Notes under the pieces: model-generated
Told to the model about the DNA's origin: nothing
The model's database searches: none
Seen by the model: only the letters and a program-made list of their open reading frames with translations
From: Penelope pileata
Lineage: Eukaryota; Chordata; Aves; Galliformes; Cracidae
Length of the DNA: 64,000 bases
Reading direction: 5' to 3'
Assembly (NCBI GenBank): GCA_013396635.1
Contig: WBMW01005047.1
Coordinates: forward strand, 206,876 to 270,875
Shown here: in pieces, positions 31,604 through 44,900 of the stretch
Numbering within the stretch: position 1 is the stretch's first letter
Layout of the letters: the number at the start of each line of letters is the position of its first letter
Translations under genes and position numbers: made by a program

Positions 31604-34540
31604 GTAAGAGAGTTGAGGGTGGTTGGGGGATGTTACTTAAAACAAAAAGGCATTGAAATGATACTGCTTTCAGTGTTAACATTCATAGCAGTAGAACTGT
31701 GTAATCTGTGTGCTGTTTCATAGAGTGGTGTCCTATCAAGTTCTGGGCTTGTATATGCCCAATGAAAGCTAAAAATTAAATCATGAAATCACTTAACGCT
31801 GCTACTTCTGGAGCCTCTCCTTCCCCTGGAGATGACAACTTGATGCACTTAATGGATGAAGGTAGGTTCATCATGCCACATGGCTTGAAGCTGGAGTTGG
31901 GCATGGCTATCAGGGAAGTCACTGGGGTGATGAGCCAAGAAGAGCAGCAAGGGAAACAGAGAAGCATAGAACTTGTGGTTTCTCAGTAATGATCTGTATA
32001 ATTATTTCTGGTTAGGGCTTACCACCTAGTTGGTATTTCAGCAGTACTTCAGCTGTATTTGAGAATTCTGTCTATGGGGAAAATACTCCCTGGAGGATGT
32101 CTTAGGAGAAGTCAGGGTGATTTGGAAGCAGAGGCAGTCTCCGCTTACTGGTTTCATTGTAACTTCTATTAATTTTTTACTTGGAACCTTTCAACTTAGA
32201 AGCACTGTGTGTAAACAGCTTCCATCTGCTAAGATGGAGGAGATTTACTTTCTGTTGATAGAATGAGATACAAGAATTGAGCTAGTGCAGTGAAGTGTCT
32301 CCAAAGGCCTGTGCAGTGGTTTTGGATTGCAGTTTGATAAACAGAGGTACTCTTGCTGTGCTTTTTGACTATGTGCAATCGCTACTTGTGGGAAACCTGT
32401 ACTGACATAAGAGATCCTTGTGTCTGTGGAGTTGGGGACTTAGTGGACCAATTTAACGGGTGTTTGGCACCAGAGGTTTGTATTGGGGGTGTTTTTTTCT
32501 TAATTTTGGGGCTAATCTATCATTTTGGAATATCTCTCGGATAGATGCCAGCGTACCTGATTGACAGCCTCTGTATTTTTTACCACTGAAGTTGGAAGTG
32601 GTTCTTAGGGTATGATAGAAGTGATAGCTTGAAAATCAAGGTTCGTCTTCCGTGAAAGTCACAGTGTTTTCGTGAGGAAACTGTTCAACTGAGCACAGTT
32701 CTAGGGAGTTTATTGCAACAGGTTGTCAAAAAATGGAGTAAATGGCTTTCTGTGAGCTTTGACACAAGATTTCTCAACTGTGTAAGCAGAAAAGCTCTGC
32801 TCTGTGCTGAGCTTCCTGAGCAGCTATAGATGTTGAACTGGAGAACTGCCTGCGTTCCTCCTTGTCCTTCCGAGTGCTGCTTGCCCTCCTGAGACACCAT
32901 AGTGCTGTTGGCTGGGAAGGGAGCATAAACAGCTTCCTGCAATGCAGAGACATTCTGCAACTGGCAGCTTCCTGCTGAATTTAAGGGCATGTGAGGGTTG
33001 CAGGAGGAAAGAGCAGCAGGGAGCTGTGGCTGGCTCTTGCTCTGTCTTTGCAGTGTTACTCAAATACATGAGTGTCAGGGGGAGCTGTTGAGCCCACCAA
33101 ATGGAGGCAGAGGGGTGCTGTATGCTGATGGTGATGATTTTGCCAAGGCGTCAGCCTGCTGCCTTGGCTGTGGCTTCATATCTTCAATGCCTGGAGGCTG
33201 TCCTCTTTCCACTTCATTGCAGGCTGTAGTAGAAGCTATTTCCTGAATGGAATTTCACTAGAGATCCAGAATGTGCTGGATAAGGTTCCTCAAAAATTGC
33301 CTTTTTTTCCATGGATGCTAATGAATGTTTGAGGCTCTATTATGCCATGTCACATATTAATTTTTTGCACTACTTAATGTGTTGCATACTGCATTTATTG
33401 CATCCAGCAGCTTTTCCCTAGGACTTGCATTGAGGAGGTACTTCTGTGCCTCCCCAGTATGTTGAGAACAGGATTGCTGTGGGCAGTGCTCGACTTCTCC
33501 AGGTGTGGAAGTGCTGGCAGAAGACTTCACTGGTAGAAGAAAATTCCAAGTTTTATGTTGTACTGGCTGACAGATGGATGCTTGCTTCTTGTCAGATTCG
33601 ATGTGAATAATCCTGCTTCCCTTGTTCCTGTAATCGTGTCCATTTTTGGAGGCTGGAGGAAATTTGCATCTCTTAAGCAACCTAGAGAAATAGTGTAGTT
33701 TGTTTTATCAGTCCTTTTTTTGTTCCAGCAAGTACAGAAACAAGTATTTTTAGTAATGCACTATGGGTAACTTAGCAGGAGAGCCTCCAAGTAGCAGGTT
33801 TAAGTTTCCTCTCTGTTTCCAAGGGACAGAATAATTTGCGTGGACATGTTTATATTGCTTCCTTTTAATCTAGCACCTGGCTAGCTGAAGTTAAATGTCA
33901 GTATATGCATCTCCCATTGCTCCATTGCTTATCCTGAATGATTTTGCTTGTCTTTGAATACATTAACCTTCCTTCCCCCATTCTTCTGCAGTTCTTTTTG
34001 CTGTCTTCAGCTTTTGTACCCATTTAAAGCTCCATCACCTCCTGGCACCCTTCAGAGAGAAGTGCTATCTATCCCAAGACACTGAGGCTGCATCCCATAT
34101 TTGGTTTAAGCTGACAGAACTTTAACTGGGTCAATCCCTACTCAGGACAACTTGTCCCCTCGCCCCTTGCTTGGTGGCAGTGGTGCTCATGCTGCCACAT
34201 GGTAAAACCAGGTCAGGGAACTGATCCAGCTACGATGGGGAGAGGGTAGGAAAGCCCCTCTGGTTACCACAAAAATCATGAAACTACTGCTGAAAGAGTT
34301 TGCCCAGGGGTTGTACCAAATGACTGTCGTAAGGCAAGTATTTCTGTGTGTCTGGTGTCTCATAGCTGGCTCCTTCCCCTTCTTGGCAGGATGGGAATAG
34401 ATGTTTTCAGTCTTCAACACTTTATCTCACAGTCTGCTCCCTGTGGTCCTCCACAGTTACCTGTCCGTGCTCTGTTCTGCACAACTGTGAAGCTCTTCTG
34501 CTTGAAAAAGGCTTTTCTGCACCCAGCGTTTCAGTTCCAT

Positions 34541-34616
34541 GGCAGCTTGGTAGCGCAGTCTCTATAGCTCGCTGCTGAATCTTGTAGGTGTGGGTTTAAT
34601 GACCAAACTCTGCTGC
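34541..34616 (+). pseudogene. tRNA-like sequence (tRNA pseudogene or SINE relic)
   Basis: This 76-nt segment has tRNA-like landmarks in the right order. Near the start there is an A-box-like tagcgcagtctctatag. About 40 nt later comes a B-box-like gggtttaatgacc, where the usual ggttcgantcc has decayed. Outer segments gcag and ctgc are partly complementary, as in an acceptor stem. The anticodon arm cannot be folded confidently, so I assign no isotype. It may be a dead tRNA copy or the head of an old tRNA-derived SINE; no SINE tail is obvious. Confidence 0.35.
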
Positions 34617-37600
34617 GTTGTCCTGTTAAATAAAAGCAGTTTAACTGCGGTCCTGGGTATGATGGGTGAGTGTAGTTGAAGTGTAGAGTTAATTGAGATA
34701 CACAGATCCTTAAATTATCCCTGAAATTGCTCAAAGAGCAAACTGCTCTGTAACAGGCTGGACATGAATATGTGAACTGTTGACCTCTCACTGATCTGGG
34801 AGTTCATAGCCTTAAAGGAGCAAACAGAACTGCAGTGAGGTTGACAGAGATGCTGATTGCTCCACGCAGCCTAAGATTTTTTTTTTTTTTTTGTAGAGGC
34901 TAATATTTGCAGTGGTAGGTATTTAAAAAGTGAAATGTGATACATCTTTTGCAGGCTATTTCCATAGGCTTAGTCATGTAGAAAAAGTGTAGGTGGTCAA
35001 GAATTAGTGCTAGCAGAGCTAAACTCCTGTTCTTTTGCATTGCTAATGATGAACGCTGTCTTCCACCTCACATCACCAGATGATTTCTTTTGAGAGCTCA
35101 GTGGCAGGCAGCCACACTTTTCCCGCAGATTCTTTTGACTTGTGCATTACACTTAGAAAATGGGCAAATGGAAACTCTGGCAGCTGCCTGACTTCCTCTC
35201 AAAAATAAAAGGTTCCCTAAATCTCAGCTGGTTCACAGACTTGGTTCAAATGCTTCACATTTGGATTCATTCCTATAGCTTTCAAACAGCCTATATTATT
35301 GAAGAAAAAAAATCTGCTTAGTATTCCTACAGAGAGTATGCAGAGTGCAAATTACTTAGTGAACTGCTTGCAGCTACTGGAGACATAGAAAGCTGCTTGA
35401 AATGGATTGGAGATCTGTTAGGTTTGCTGCATATTAGTATTCCAGGGGACCCATTTGTTCCTTCTGGCAGCTCTTCTATCCGTATGCAATAATATCTTAT
35501 CTGCTGACACGTTGGCCCTTTGCGATGAACAAGATGTGATGTACAGTCTGTGGGCTCTAATGGCTCCCAAAATGTGGGGTGTACAGGAACATCTGTATTC
35601 TCCTGGAAGCTGTTGACAGGCACAACTTAATTTTACCTTCACATACTTTTGAATTCATGTTTGAGAAAGTGTAGACACTGGCTTGCTGCTCTGTGGCACT
35701 GGGCTACATGGAGAACAGAAGCTTGCTAGGGATCCAAAGCAAGTAAGATAGATAAGTAAGTAGTTAGCACAGTTTGTGTTGAAGCAACAAATCTTGTAGG
35801 AAAGCAAACCTAGCATTCTGATTTATTCCTCTTGTTAAGAGGAAAGTGGGAGGATGTCACAGTTTTGAGGCTCAAAGAATTCATGAGTTTTTTTTTTTGT
35901 TTCCACGTCTTAAAGAAATTACGTAGTGGCTGGACTCTGCTGCCATCTTTTTCTGCTTCAAGTATTGTTTGGAAGCATTTTGTGACTACAAAAACTTAAT
36001 CTGTTTAGGTTTATTTACTGCACAAAAACACTTTAAAAAATAAAGCCCCCCAAACCTCAACAGAACAAAAATCTCAACTCCAGAAGCCATGGGCAAAATG
36101 TTGTTTCGAAGTTTTCCATGCCATTATTTGTGAAGTGAGCAGATCTCAGTAATCCTGTCTAGAGGTGTGTGTTGTCTAAAATTAAACCTAATACATCTTT
36201 TCCTTGTTTCTGATGAGCTTCACCAAGTTAAATATTTTCGTCTGCAGTGTTTTCTTTAAACCTTTCTGGGTAATGTGTAATTGGCAGACAAAATAAAGTT
36301 ATCAGAGATGTGAAATTTACTAAGTTTTAACTATTGTGAACTTCATGTTGTTACATCCAAAATGAGTCACAAGTTGCTGCAAAGAGTTTGAAAGTAGTAC
36401 AAAATTAGAAGTACCATCTTTTGGCTTCAGTCTTAAAGTAAACATGGATGTTGAAATGAGAGACCTCAGGGGCTAAGGAAAGTACTTCCTTTAAAAACTT
36501 GCACTTTCTACTTTTTCTACAGTGGGCTTGAAATTTATTTTAAACTGCTGATTCATTGGAAACAACCAACAGATGTAAGCAAGCCTAGATCTGATCTTCA
36601 GTGCTTTGCAGAAACTTTGGAGACTTTTTGGTCAGCAGCACTATTCTGGCAAGAAACATACGGAGTACGCTAGAAGAAGTCTGGCATCAGATACAGAATC
36701 CACCTAGAAATCCTCTTTTTTTTTTTTTCTTTTTTTCCCCTGTGGTGTCAGACAGGTGGTGATTCAGCTTCCAAAACAAGCTGCTTCTGGTTTGCGGTGC
36801 AAGTAGAATGAATGTGGAACTGCTCCCAGCAGAAAGAAACATTTCTGGGAAGCAAGCTGGAGTATTTCCAAACCAATGTCCCATGGAAGACAAGAAGCAT
36901 TATTAAAAGAGGCTGAAGGCACAGTAGGGGAGAAGTGTCATATCTTGACAAGTGCAGCCTGTGGGTGTTGAGCATGGGAGAGAGGTTAAATCACCCTTTC
37001 AGATCGTATGTAGTGTAATTCATCCTCTTGAGCTATTTATGTCCGATTATCTATTGGCTGCCATAGGGATAAATAGAGTTTGGCTTTTGGTCTTGAAGAA
37101 TGAACACTAATGTTAACCAAAAAGCTGAATTTCTATCTAGGTTTGTGGCTAGAAAAATCTGTCTGAGTCAGTATGGGATTTCTTACAGTGCATACGTTTG
37201 TTCTGTTGGAAGTTGGCTTTTCTGAATCAGAATTCATGAAACCTCAGGCCTCTTGTGTCTTGGCCCAGCTTTATAAATCCTGAAGAAGTCTGAGTAAGAG
37301 CCCTAGTCTTAAAACCAAAACAAGCCATTCTACATAAGTTGAGCAAACTTTTGGCTTTCCTCAATTACCTAATGCTAGGAGGGAGCTGATGTTTTTGGCT
37401 GTAAGACAGGTGAGAGTAAAATCTGCCCTGCTTTGACAGAGTAATGAATCAGAAAAACATGCAGAGCTGAGTTGATGAAAGTTGAAAGGAGTTTTGTGTT
37501 TTAAGGCCGAATTCAGTACCTTTCAGGAGCTCACGAGTGCCTTTATTTTTTCCTGTTAGATGGTTTCTATAATAGAGTATTCATCTTCTCCCAGGAAGTC

Positions 37601-39029
37601 ATTGCTGGCTTGGGTTTTAATTAAAACCTGGATTTCAGTCATGACAAACTACAGGATGCCAGGAAATGCTCCAAAATATCTTCTGAATGTTGTGTCATGC
37701 TTACCAAAGATTCTTACCTTTTGTAAATAAATAGGTATGTGCGTGGTAAGGAGTTCTTTGTCTCTGTGCCTACCAAGGGCTTTGTATAAATAAATGGAGG
37801 CATTCAAGATCTGTTACATTCTTACCTCAAAGCCACAATTACTGAGGTTGGAAGAACTGAAAGGTATTATATACGACTTTGTAACTTCATTTTTCCTTTC
37901 ACTGCTGAGGAATGTGAAACTGATTCCTGAGCTAGTTTGCTGGGTCCCTTTCTAGTGAAGAGCAAAGCTGTTAGGTACGCGATTAAGGACTTCAGAAAGC
38001 GTCCTACACTTGACCAAGCAGCCTGTGTGCAATGTTCTGTTTTATTACAAAGCCATGTAAATCTGTCATTGGAGTTCTGAGTCTGCTTGTGTTATTGCAG
38101 CACTAGTGCTGTCTGAACTCCTGTTCTTTTTTCAAGTACTGCATAAACACAGTGCAAACGCTTGTGATAAGTAGCTGATGTCTTGGGATGGTGGGATATA
38201 GGCAGGTGAGTGCTAAGGAAGGCAGTGATTAAGGGACTGGCCATTAGCAGTCCAGTAGTTTGTACGTAGAAAGGGAGTTTATCTTGTTGGTATTGGTCTC
38301 TAAATGACTCCAGTAAGTTCCCTCAATGCTTGCTAAGCTCTTTGCGGACTGAAGGAGAAGAGCTTCAAAAAATTAAACATCTGTGTGATAGATTGGCGTG
38401 TGTAGAACAGAGTTAAGAATTGACCTCTTGGTGCTGAAAAAATTCCATCAAGTAGGTGTATAGCAGGAGAGAAAGCACATGGGGAATGTGGCTGGAGCGC
38501 TGCAGTTAATGCTGCTTACAGAAATGCTGCAGTTGGCATATCTCCCCAGTGACCTAATGTTTCTTCTATTTCTCTTCTTGCTTAAGCCTCTGAAGAGAAT
38601 GTAAACTATTATTTTGTTTTTCATCCAATGCTTGGTTGTCCCACGTTGTGGCATTTAATCTGCTTTTCTTCCCTTTCTTTTCTCAGGTGAAGCTCCAGAG
38701 ATACTACCTGACCTAGTTTTAAATTAACATGTGCTGAAATGGTTGAATTTTACATGCACTGGCAACTTTTCTTTTGCTTAAATAAGGGGGCGGGATTCTA
38801 TTCTTAATTAAATACACCACGCTGGAGATTTATAGACAATTGGCATGACCTGGCAGGCAAACTGTGTAATTCTTGATTGATCTAGTAATGAGTACTCTCT
38901 TTATTTTAGTGCTTACACATGAAGTTCATTAGCAAGTTTAACATCTAACTGATGTATATAAAGAATTTATTTAAAATGAAGACTTCAGAAAAACATACTG
39001 GATTGAGTGTGGCTGTTTTAAAAGTGGTG

Positions 39030-39055
39030 TTTTTTTTTTTTTTTTTTTTTTTTTT
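39030..39055. repeat. T26 homopolymer upstream of exon 7
   Basis: Twenty-six consecutive T end 39 bp before the start of the exon at 39095. They lie upstream of the normal pyrimidine tract (attttgttttgcag). Such a run is length-unstable and could add binding sites for U-rich-tract splicing factors. Confidence 0.95.
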
Positions 39056-39094
39056 GCTATAAACATTTTATACAGCAAGAATTTTGTTTTGCAG

Positions 39095-39172
39095 ATGGCT
39101 TATTCAATCAGTATATCAGTCAACAAGAATACAAACCTCGCTGGGGACAGATTATCCCCAAAAGCACCAAAG
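39095..39172 (+). CDS. MKLN1: Muskelin coding exon 7 (end of CTLH)
   Basis: A 78-nt exon completing a split aspartate and encoding GLFNQYISQQEYKPRWGQII then PKSTK, about residues 235-260, plus the first base of a glycine codon. It ends the CTLH motif and begins the linker to the kelch domain. The acceptor is ttttgttttgcag and the donor is aag|gtaagg. Both intron phases are 1, so skipping the exon would remove 26 residues without shifting the frame. Human, as I recall it, has RWSQ where this has RWGQ. Confidence 0.97.
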
Positions 39173-40376
39173 GTAAGGATGTTAAGCAATAGATCTCATA
39201 CTGCTAGTTCTATCATATTCCTTTCTGGATATAGAGCAAGACACTGATGCGAGAAGGCCTCCTGTAGGACAGCTGTTCTTGGGGAATGGTATAGTCTGTG
39301 GAAGAATTTGCCATTTGTCTACAAAATCAATGAAATGCAACCTGGTCTCTGGCTGAGTAAAGAATGCTACAGGAACACTAGCTGCAACTTCAAGGATAAA
39401 CATTTCAAAAAGAAAACTCAGAATGTAGGTTACCTGTGGGACTGGGTTTAATGCATGGAGTCACCTTGAAGGGAAATGTGCAGCTAAGAGTGGCAAATAA
39501 GTGCTTTATCTTAGCATGGAGTATTTTGAATTTGAGAAACGTTGAAATCTTTGTCTATCCTACAGTAAATCTAAATTGCAGAACCTACCTCCAAATATTT
39601 TCTGCCTTGGGGGTCCCTTAACAGCAACTTTGAATACAAAGGACAAAAATCACTGTCCTACAGCAACTGTGGTATGCAAAGTGACAATCACCAAACACAG
39701 AACCCTATGCCTAAACCCCTTGGGAAGTGTTATAAGCAGACTTATCTTCCAGTAGAATGTGGGCTATCTTTCTAATGTTGTTTCCCACAGATGATGCTTG
39801 TCCTCGTTGTTTAAGAAATCTGAAGTGGTTGGAAAGCCGCTTTAATTGGACAATTGGAATTCCCTTATGTGAGAACAAGTAATTGGTGCAAAGCAAACTG
39901 CTGTATCCATACCATTAGCTCTTTGCTTCCATCCCTTGGGTACAGTGCTGTGTCATTTGAGTATCTGTTCTCACTTGTCTGCCTTCAGGCAGTGCTGGGT
40001 GAGAGATGAAAAGGGAGCAAAGGGTTGTCTGTGTTCCCACCACTGGAAACCTTCAAAGGTAGCTCAGACCTCGTTTATGTGGACCTGCATGCTTCAGGAA
40101 CTCTCAGGCTCCTTTGGAAGGCTTATAGAATTGCAGCAGGGTACCTTGTTCACTTCAGTTATCTATAGTATCAGCAGATAACTGTACAGTTTTATGTTGA
40201 ATTTCATCACGTATGGAAGAATACTACCTGGAGGAAGCGTTTTGTTAATGTTTAAAAAAGAGTTAAGCTGCCCTGCTTCTGTGTAGTACTTCAGCTGTAC
40301 GTGAAGTTGTGTCTTTTCCATTTAAGTTCTTATAATGGACAACACTCTCTTGTTCCTCTGTGTTTTGTTTTAAAAG
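39173..40376 (+). other. MKLN1: MKLN1 intron 7, non-coding
   Basis: A 1,204-bp phase-1 GT-AG intron, with donor gtaagg and a rather weak acceptor tgttttaaaag. I see no repeat or gene in it. Confidence 0.92.
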
Positions 40377-40442
40377 GTGATGGGGAAGACAGCCGACCAG
40401 GGATGAGAGGAGGCCATCAGATGGTTATAGATGTTCAGACAG
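40377..40442 (+). CDS. MKLN1: Muskelin coding exon 8 (linker to kelch domain)
   Basis: A 66-nt exon. It completes a split glycine and encodes DGEDSRPGMRGGHQMVIDVQ, threonine and the first base of a glutamate codon, about residues 261-283. RGGHQMVID is the typical strand preceding a kelch repeat glycine pair. The donor is cag|gtgagt and the acceptor is tgttttaaaag. Both intron phases are 1, so the exon is symmetric and could be skipped in frame, losing 22 residues. Human, as I recall it, has EDNRPG for EDSRPG. Confidence 0.96.
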
Positions 40443-43400
40443 GTGAGTAATTACTAGATTTCTTAACTAACTCAGTTACTTAATGAGATTTTTCACGTAA
40501 ATATGTGAATCTCCTGAAAACATCTTAATTTTTTATTTTGGGAGAAAAACTGTACTTCTTAATAGTTGCATTAATACTCTGCTTTCTTTGCCTGGAGCTA
40601 TACTCCAACTGCTTTCTCCACCCAGTTTTTCCCTGCTAGTTCTCCTTTAGGCCTTTGACTTTCTGCTGTTTGATTAAGAAACCAAGAACAATTGTTTTTA
40701 GTATCTTTCTTCCCCACTTTGAGCACATGCTTACAATAGAGAAGAGAAATTAGGGATGATTATTTCCCGTAGGTCCTATACAACATCCACTTCGGGATAG
40801 TGCTCAAGCTGTAGATGTGTGCTGAAAGATTCCTTGTATTTTGGTTAGAGTGGCTTCTAAATTCCACTATTTTTGTGCAAGAAGTTTCATATAAATATAA
40901 TTTACTTGATGCTTTTTATGAAAATGCTTTTCTGTAGCAGTTGAAAGTATGGTTCAGCCTCTATTTCAAAGAGCCCACAAAGAGAAGAAAGGAAGGTGTA
41001 GGTAACAATTCTGATGAACGTTGTACTCCATAATTTTCTGTAGCTTTGTCTTTTATTTAATCAGATTTCTGTGGTGCGTCATTCCTGACTTAAGTGACTT
41101 CACTTATGCTTCCCTGCCTGCATCTTTGCTAAACAGATAATTTGTATGAGTAATGGAGCTTTTCTTAGGAAAGGAGAAACAAGATCAGGGTTATCAGTAG
41201 CAAAGAGGAATATAGGGTGGCGTTGAGGGAGTTGGCAAAAAAACTGCCATGGCTGTATCTGTTGTGGTCATATGGAGAGAGGTTAAAGCATGTGACAGGA
41301 TAGTACCTTTGAGAGTAATTTGCTAAGTCATAGTGAACAAGCAAAAATGCAGCAGTAGCTGCAGTCTTTGGCTTTTACTCAGAATGTAGTTTTTGCTTTA
41401 GAGGAAGCACTCCAGTTATTTTGAATATGAAAGCAAACTTTTTTTTTGTTTTGATGGAAGAGATGCATTAGAATAAAATGCTGCTGGAGGATTGCTGGTG
41501 TCTGCCTACAAAAGAAGCTGTGAACGCTCCCTAGTGGTCTTGGCGAATAGTGGTCTTGGCAGTGTCTGTTTCCACAGGCATGCCAGAGAAATACAAGGCA
41601 CATCAGTCTGGCAGTGGCAGTCCTTTTGACCTACTGAAAGCAAAATCATGGTAGCATGAGTCTTTGTTTCCATTCCTATTGGTTTTCTTAAGTCTTGCTA
41701 AGCATGTAATCTCTGTGTTTGACTTAGGTTTTCACTCTGCTTCAATGAGGCAGGATAAAGCATTGATCTTTTTTTTATTTAATTTTTTTTTCTCTCCTAA
41801 TTGCATAAAACTGACTGGAGAGCATCTGCAGAAGAAGAGTCCCAGTGTGTGAGAAGTGGGTTCCTATGTCGTGTTAGTCCCCTTTTGCTGCAGCTCTCCA
41901 GTGGTGGCAGGATATCTTCCTTCAGAAAGTTTTTCTGTGGGGTGGCTGGGAAGTTGCCCTTAGTTTGGCTTCCAGGCCCATTGAGGCTTGTAAAAGCTTG
42001 TATGTTTTTGAGATTAAAAGCTTTGCCATGTAATTTAGCTTACAAACAGGCCAGGGGAAGTTCTTGGTGCTGTTTGTATTCTTAAAACCAGCTGCTGCTG
42101 ACTGCTTGAGTTTTCCTTTTGAACATAGGTAGCATTTAATGAGGCTGCGGGAATTTGGCCAGTTAGGTCAGGATGTGTTTTACAGACTGGAACTGGTCTC
42201 CCTGGCCAGCCTTGAGCAAAGCTAGTATTAATGGAAAAAGGAGCAGCAGCATACTTGGAGACATCGTCCTTTCCTTACCCACACACTTGTTGAGCTGTTT
42301 TCTCAAAGGTTTTTGGAAGCTGAAAAAGAATAAGTTCACTTTGCTTCCCTCATTAGATGGGTGAAGTGCTTTTCAAAGATGATTATTTTCCTCAGTTTTA
42401 GTATTTTGGAAACAAAGTGGAATGCCAAAATCAGACCTATAAGAAAGCTCCGATGTTTCATATTACGTGAAATAGATTTTTGGAAGCAAACTTTAATCTC
42501 TGATGCATAGGCCTGCTGTAGCTGTGGATATAACTGCAGACGGTTCTGCTTTTTGATTAACTTCAAGGAAATATTAACCAGTTGCTACTGATTACAATAA
42601 TAAACGTTTCTTTTCACTAAATTTTGTATAACACAGAGCCTGGCGGATGCACGTGTTAGTGTCAGGACAGAGGATATGGGTTGGTAAGCAGTTGAGCTAG
42701 ATCTCGAGTTACTAATAGCAAGCTGAGTCGCTGAGTCTCTTGTTTATGCTCTAAGTTTCAGGTAGAATATAGTTTAACTCGGTGTAAACAGTCTTTCAGC
42801 ATGTTTTATCTTCCAATTAGAGTAGGCAGAAAGTAACTAAAAGAGCAATTATGGCATATCTGCTGGCACACAGTAACTTGTGGTGGTGTAGTTCGCTTCT
42901 GTCTGATGTTCATGCACTTAATGCTTGCTGTCTTGGAATAAGTACAGTGTTCTTTGTGCTTTGAAAAGCTTTCATAGCATATTGAAATGAAGACACAGGC
43001 ATTTTCGGATATAGAACTTATGTTCTGTGTCAAAAATTCTGTAATCATTAATTCTCACAGTTTCTTCCAGACCTGTGAGAGTATTAGTGCTCAGACTGGA
43101 ATGATTCTGGGTGGCAGAATTAGAAAGTTGTTATTGGTTTGTCTATGAGGAACATTTGCTATGAGGTGTTCCTAGTTATAGTCGGAAACTGCTGTTGTGT
43201 ACATTAAGACTCCAGACTGTACATGAAAACAGAAGGATTATGTTTCTGCTTCTCCTCCGAGGTGCATGTCTTATGTAGCTCTCTGTATTAGAGGCTGGAG
43301 AGTTTTCTGCACTCTTTTATGAGGAAGGAGAAGTGTTAGGGTAGTCACAACCCAGGTGCATAGATGAAAAATACAACAAAAACATCCCCAGAACACCAAA

Positions 43401-44600
43401 AGTGCAAACAATGCCAACGCTGCACAAGGGCATTCTGTGTTAAGTGAGCTGAACATCAGTCATGAAAACCTTCTATAATTCATGTAGGTCCTGGTGAAAT
43501 ACCCAAGCACTGAAGTGCAGGCTTGTGTATAAAGCTGTTTCCCAGATCCCAGATAGTGGAATGATCTTTATCAATGTTTGTGCTACCTCTGTTCAGTCAC
43601 TGAAGTGAAACTAGTTTGTAGTTTCGGAGGTGCATCATTTTGCCTTTTCCTTTTGTGGGAAGGAACTACTTCATTCTGTTGGATAACTGAGAAGAGATCT
43701 GTAGGTTGGGAGCAATGGGAGATTCAAATCAGTGGGCACAGTAGGCCATAGTGTATGTAGAGTTGGTGAGACCAGCTCAAAAGAAACATGGAGAGATGGA
43801 AAAAGATGAAGCAAGAGCAGCAGACATGAGGAAAGATGCTGTTTTGCCTGGGGAAAGCATTGCTATCCATAAGATATTTTATTTAAAGACAGGACTTGTG
43901 TACAAGATGAAGAGATCTCTGAAACAAAACACAGATGGCTTCTAAGCTCTGAAATACAAACAGCTGCTGCATCCTGGAGGTTACTCAACTTCATGGCGCT
44001 TTCACATTTGAGAAGATGACTTTGTGTGCATTGTATGCCTACCCAGACTAGCCCGAGCCTGAAAAAATTTGCAGCCAGCCACCATCTGCACTGAACAGTG
44101 ATTCAGAAACTGAATGGTGTTCAAGAAAATACAAGATCTGTTGGTATATTTGTGCTCTAAGCACTCCTTTACAAAGAGCACAATGCAGCTTGCAGATAGC
44201 TAAAGGGGTGGTTACTGCAGGAGGTGAAATTATTTCATGGGAGGCTTTTCAGCTGCCTTGAACCTAGATTTTCTGGGAAGTCCTTCTTAGATCTAGAGAC
44301 ACTGATTCTCTAAAGCACCCTTAGCCAAGTTAAGAGTGATAGCAAACTGCGAGGGAGCAGCTGATAAAGTAGAGGATGGAGCTGGAGGAGAGAGCTGACA
44401 GAAGCTTTGTGAGGTTCAAACGCAGATCCCCAAACCTGGGATGCAACGACTGTCTGCGGTAGCTGAGTACTGACTGGAGGGAAAGAAGACTTTGCAGGGT
44501 GGTAGAGAACTGAATGTGAGTCTGCGGTGAGTCCTGGGGGTGGTGAAGGCCAGCCTTTTGTGGTAGGCTTAGCAGGAGTATGGCCAGCAGGTTAACTGGA

Positions 44601-44763
44601 ATTATAGAATCATCGAACATCCTGAGTTGGAAGGGACCCACAAGGATCACTTGAGTTCAGCTCCTGGCTCCACGTGAGATCACCCAAAATCTAAACCCTA
44701 TGCCTGAAAGCATTGTCCAAATGCTTCTTGAGCTCTGGCAGCTTAGTGCCGTGTCCACTGCCC
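44601..44763 (-). mobile_element. CR1 LINE 3'-end fragment (antisense)
   Basis: The antisense CR1 3' terminus is recognisable by attatagaatcatcg and gagttggaagggacccac. It runs into diverged CR1 sequence (ctaaaccctatgcctgaaag) and fades near ccgtgtccactgccc. No coding potential remains. Confidence 0.8.
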
Positions 44764-44825
44764 TTATAGCTTGTCTTCAACTAGCTGGTGGAAGAGTATG
44801 GAGAAAATAACTGTTCATTCTTGGA

Positions 44826-44900
44826 GTGTCATGGGATAGGATGAAGGGCAATGGACACATTGCAGCAAGGGAAATTCCAGTTAGATATTACAAAGGGGGA
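44826..44900 (+). mobile_element. CR1-like fragment (sense), weak
   Basis: The segment gtgtcatgggataggatgaa, followed by gggcaatgg and gttagatattacaaaggg, resembles the sense CR1 stretch encoding GDRTRGNGLK and the residues after it. It lies next to an antisense CR1 end, so the two form an inverted pair. Only about 75 bp is visible and the match is approximate. Confidence 0.5.

Larger units (their letters stand above)
31604..39094 (+). other. MKLN1: MKLN1 intron 6, with tRNA-like relic
   Basis: A 7,491-bp phase-1 GT-AG intron, with donor gtaaga and acceptor attttgttttgcag. It contains a tRNA-like relic (34541-34616) and a T26 run 39 bp before the next exon. No CR1 is recognised. Open frames of about 70-107 codons at 32.7-33.7 and 34.2-35.6 kb lack family features. 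Confidence 0.88.
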
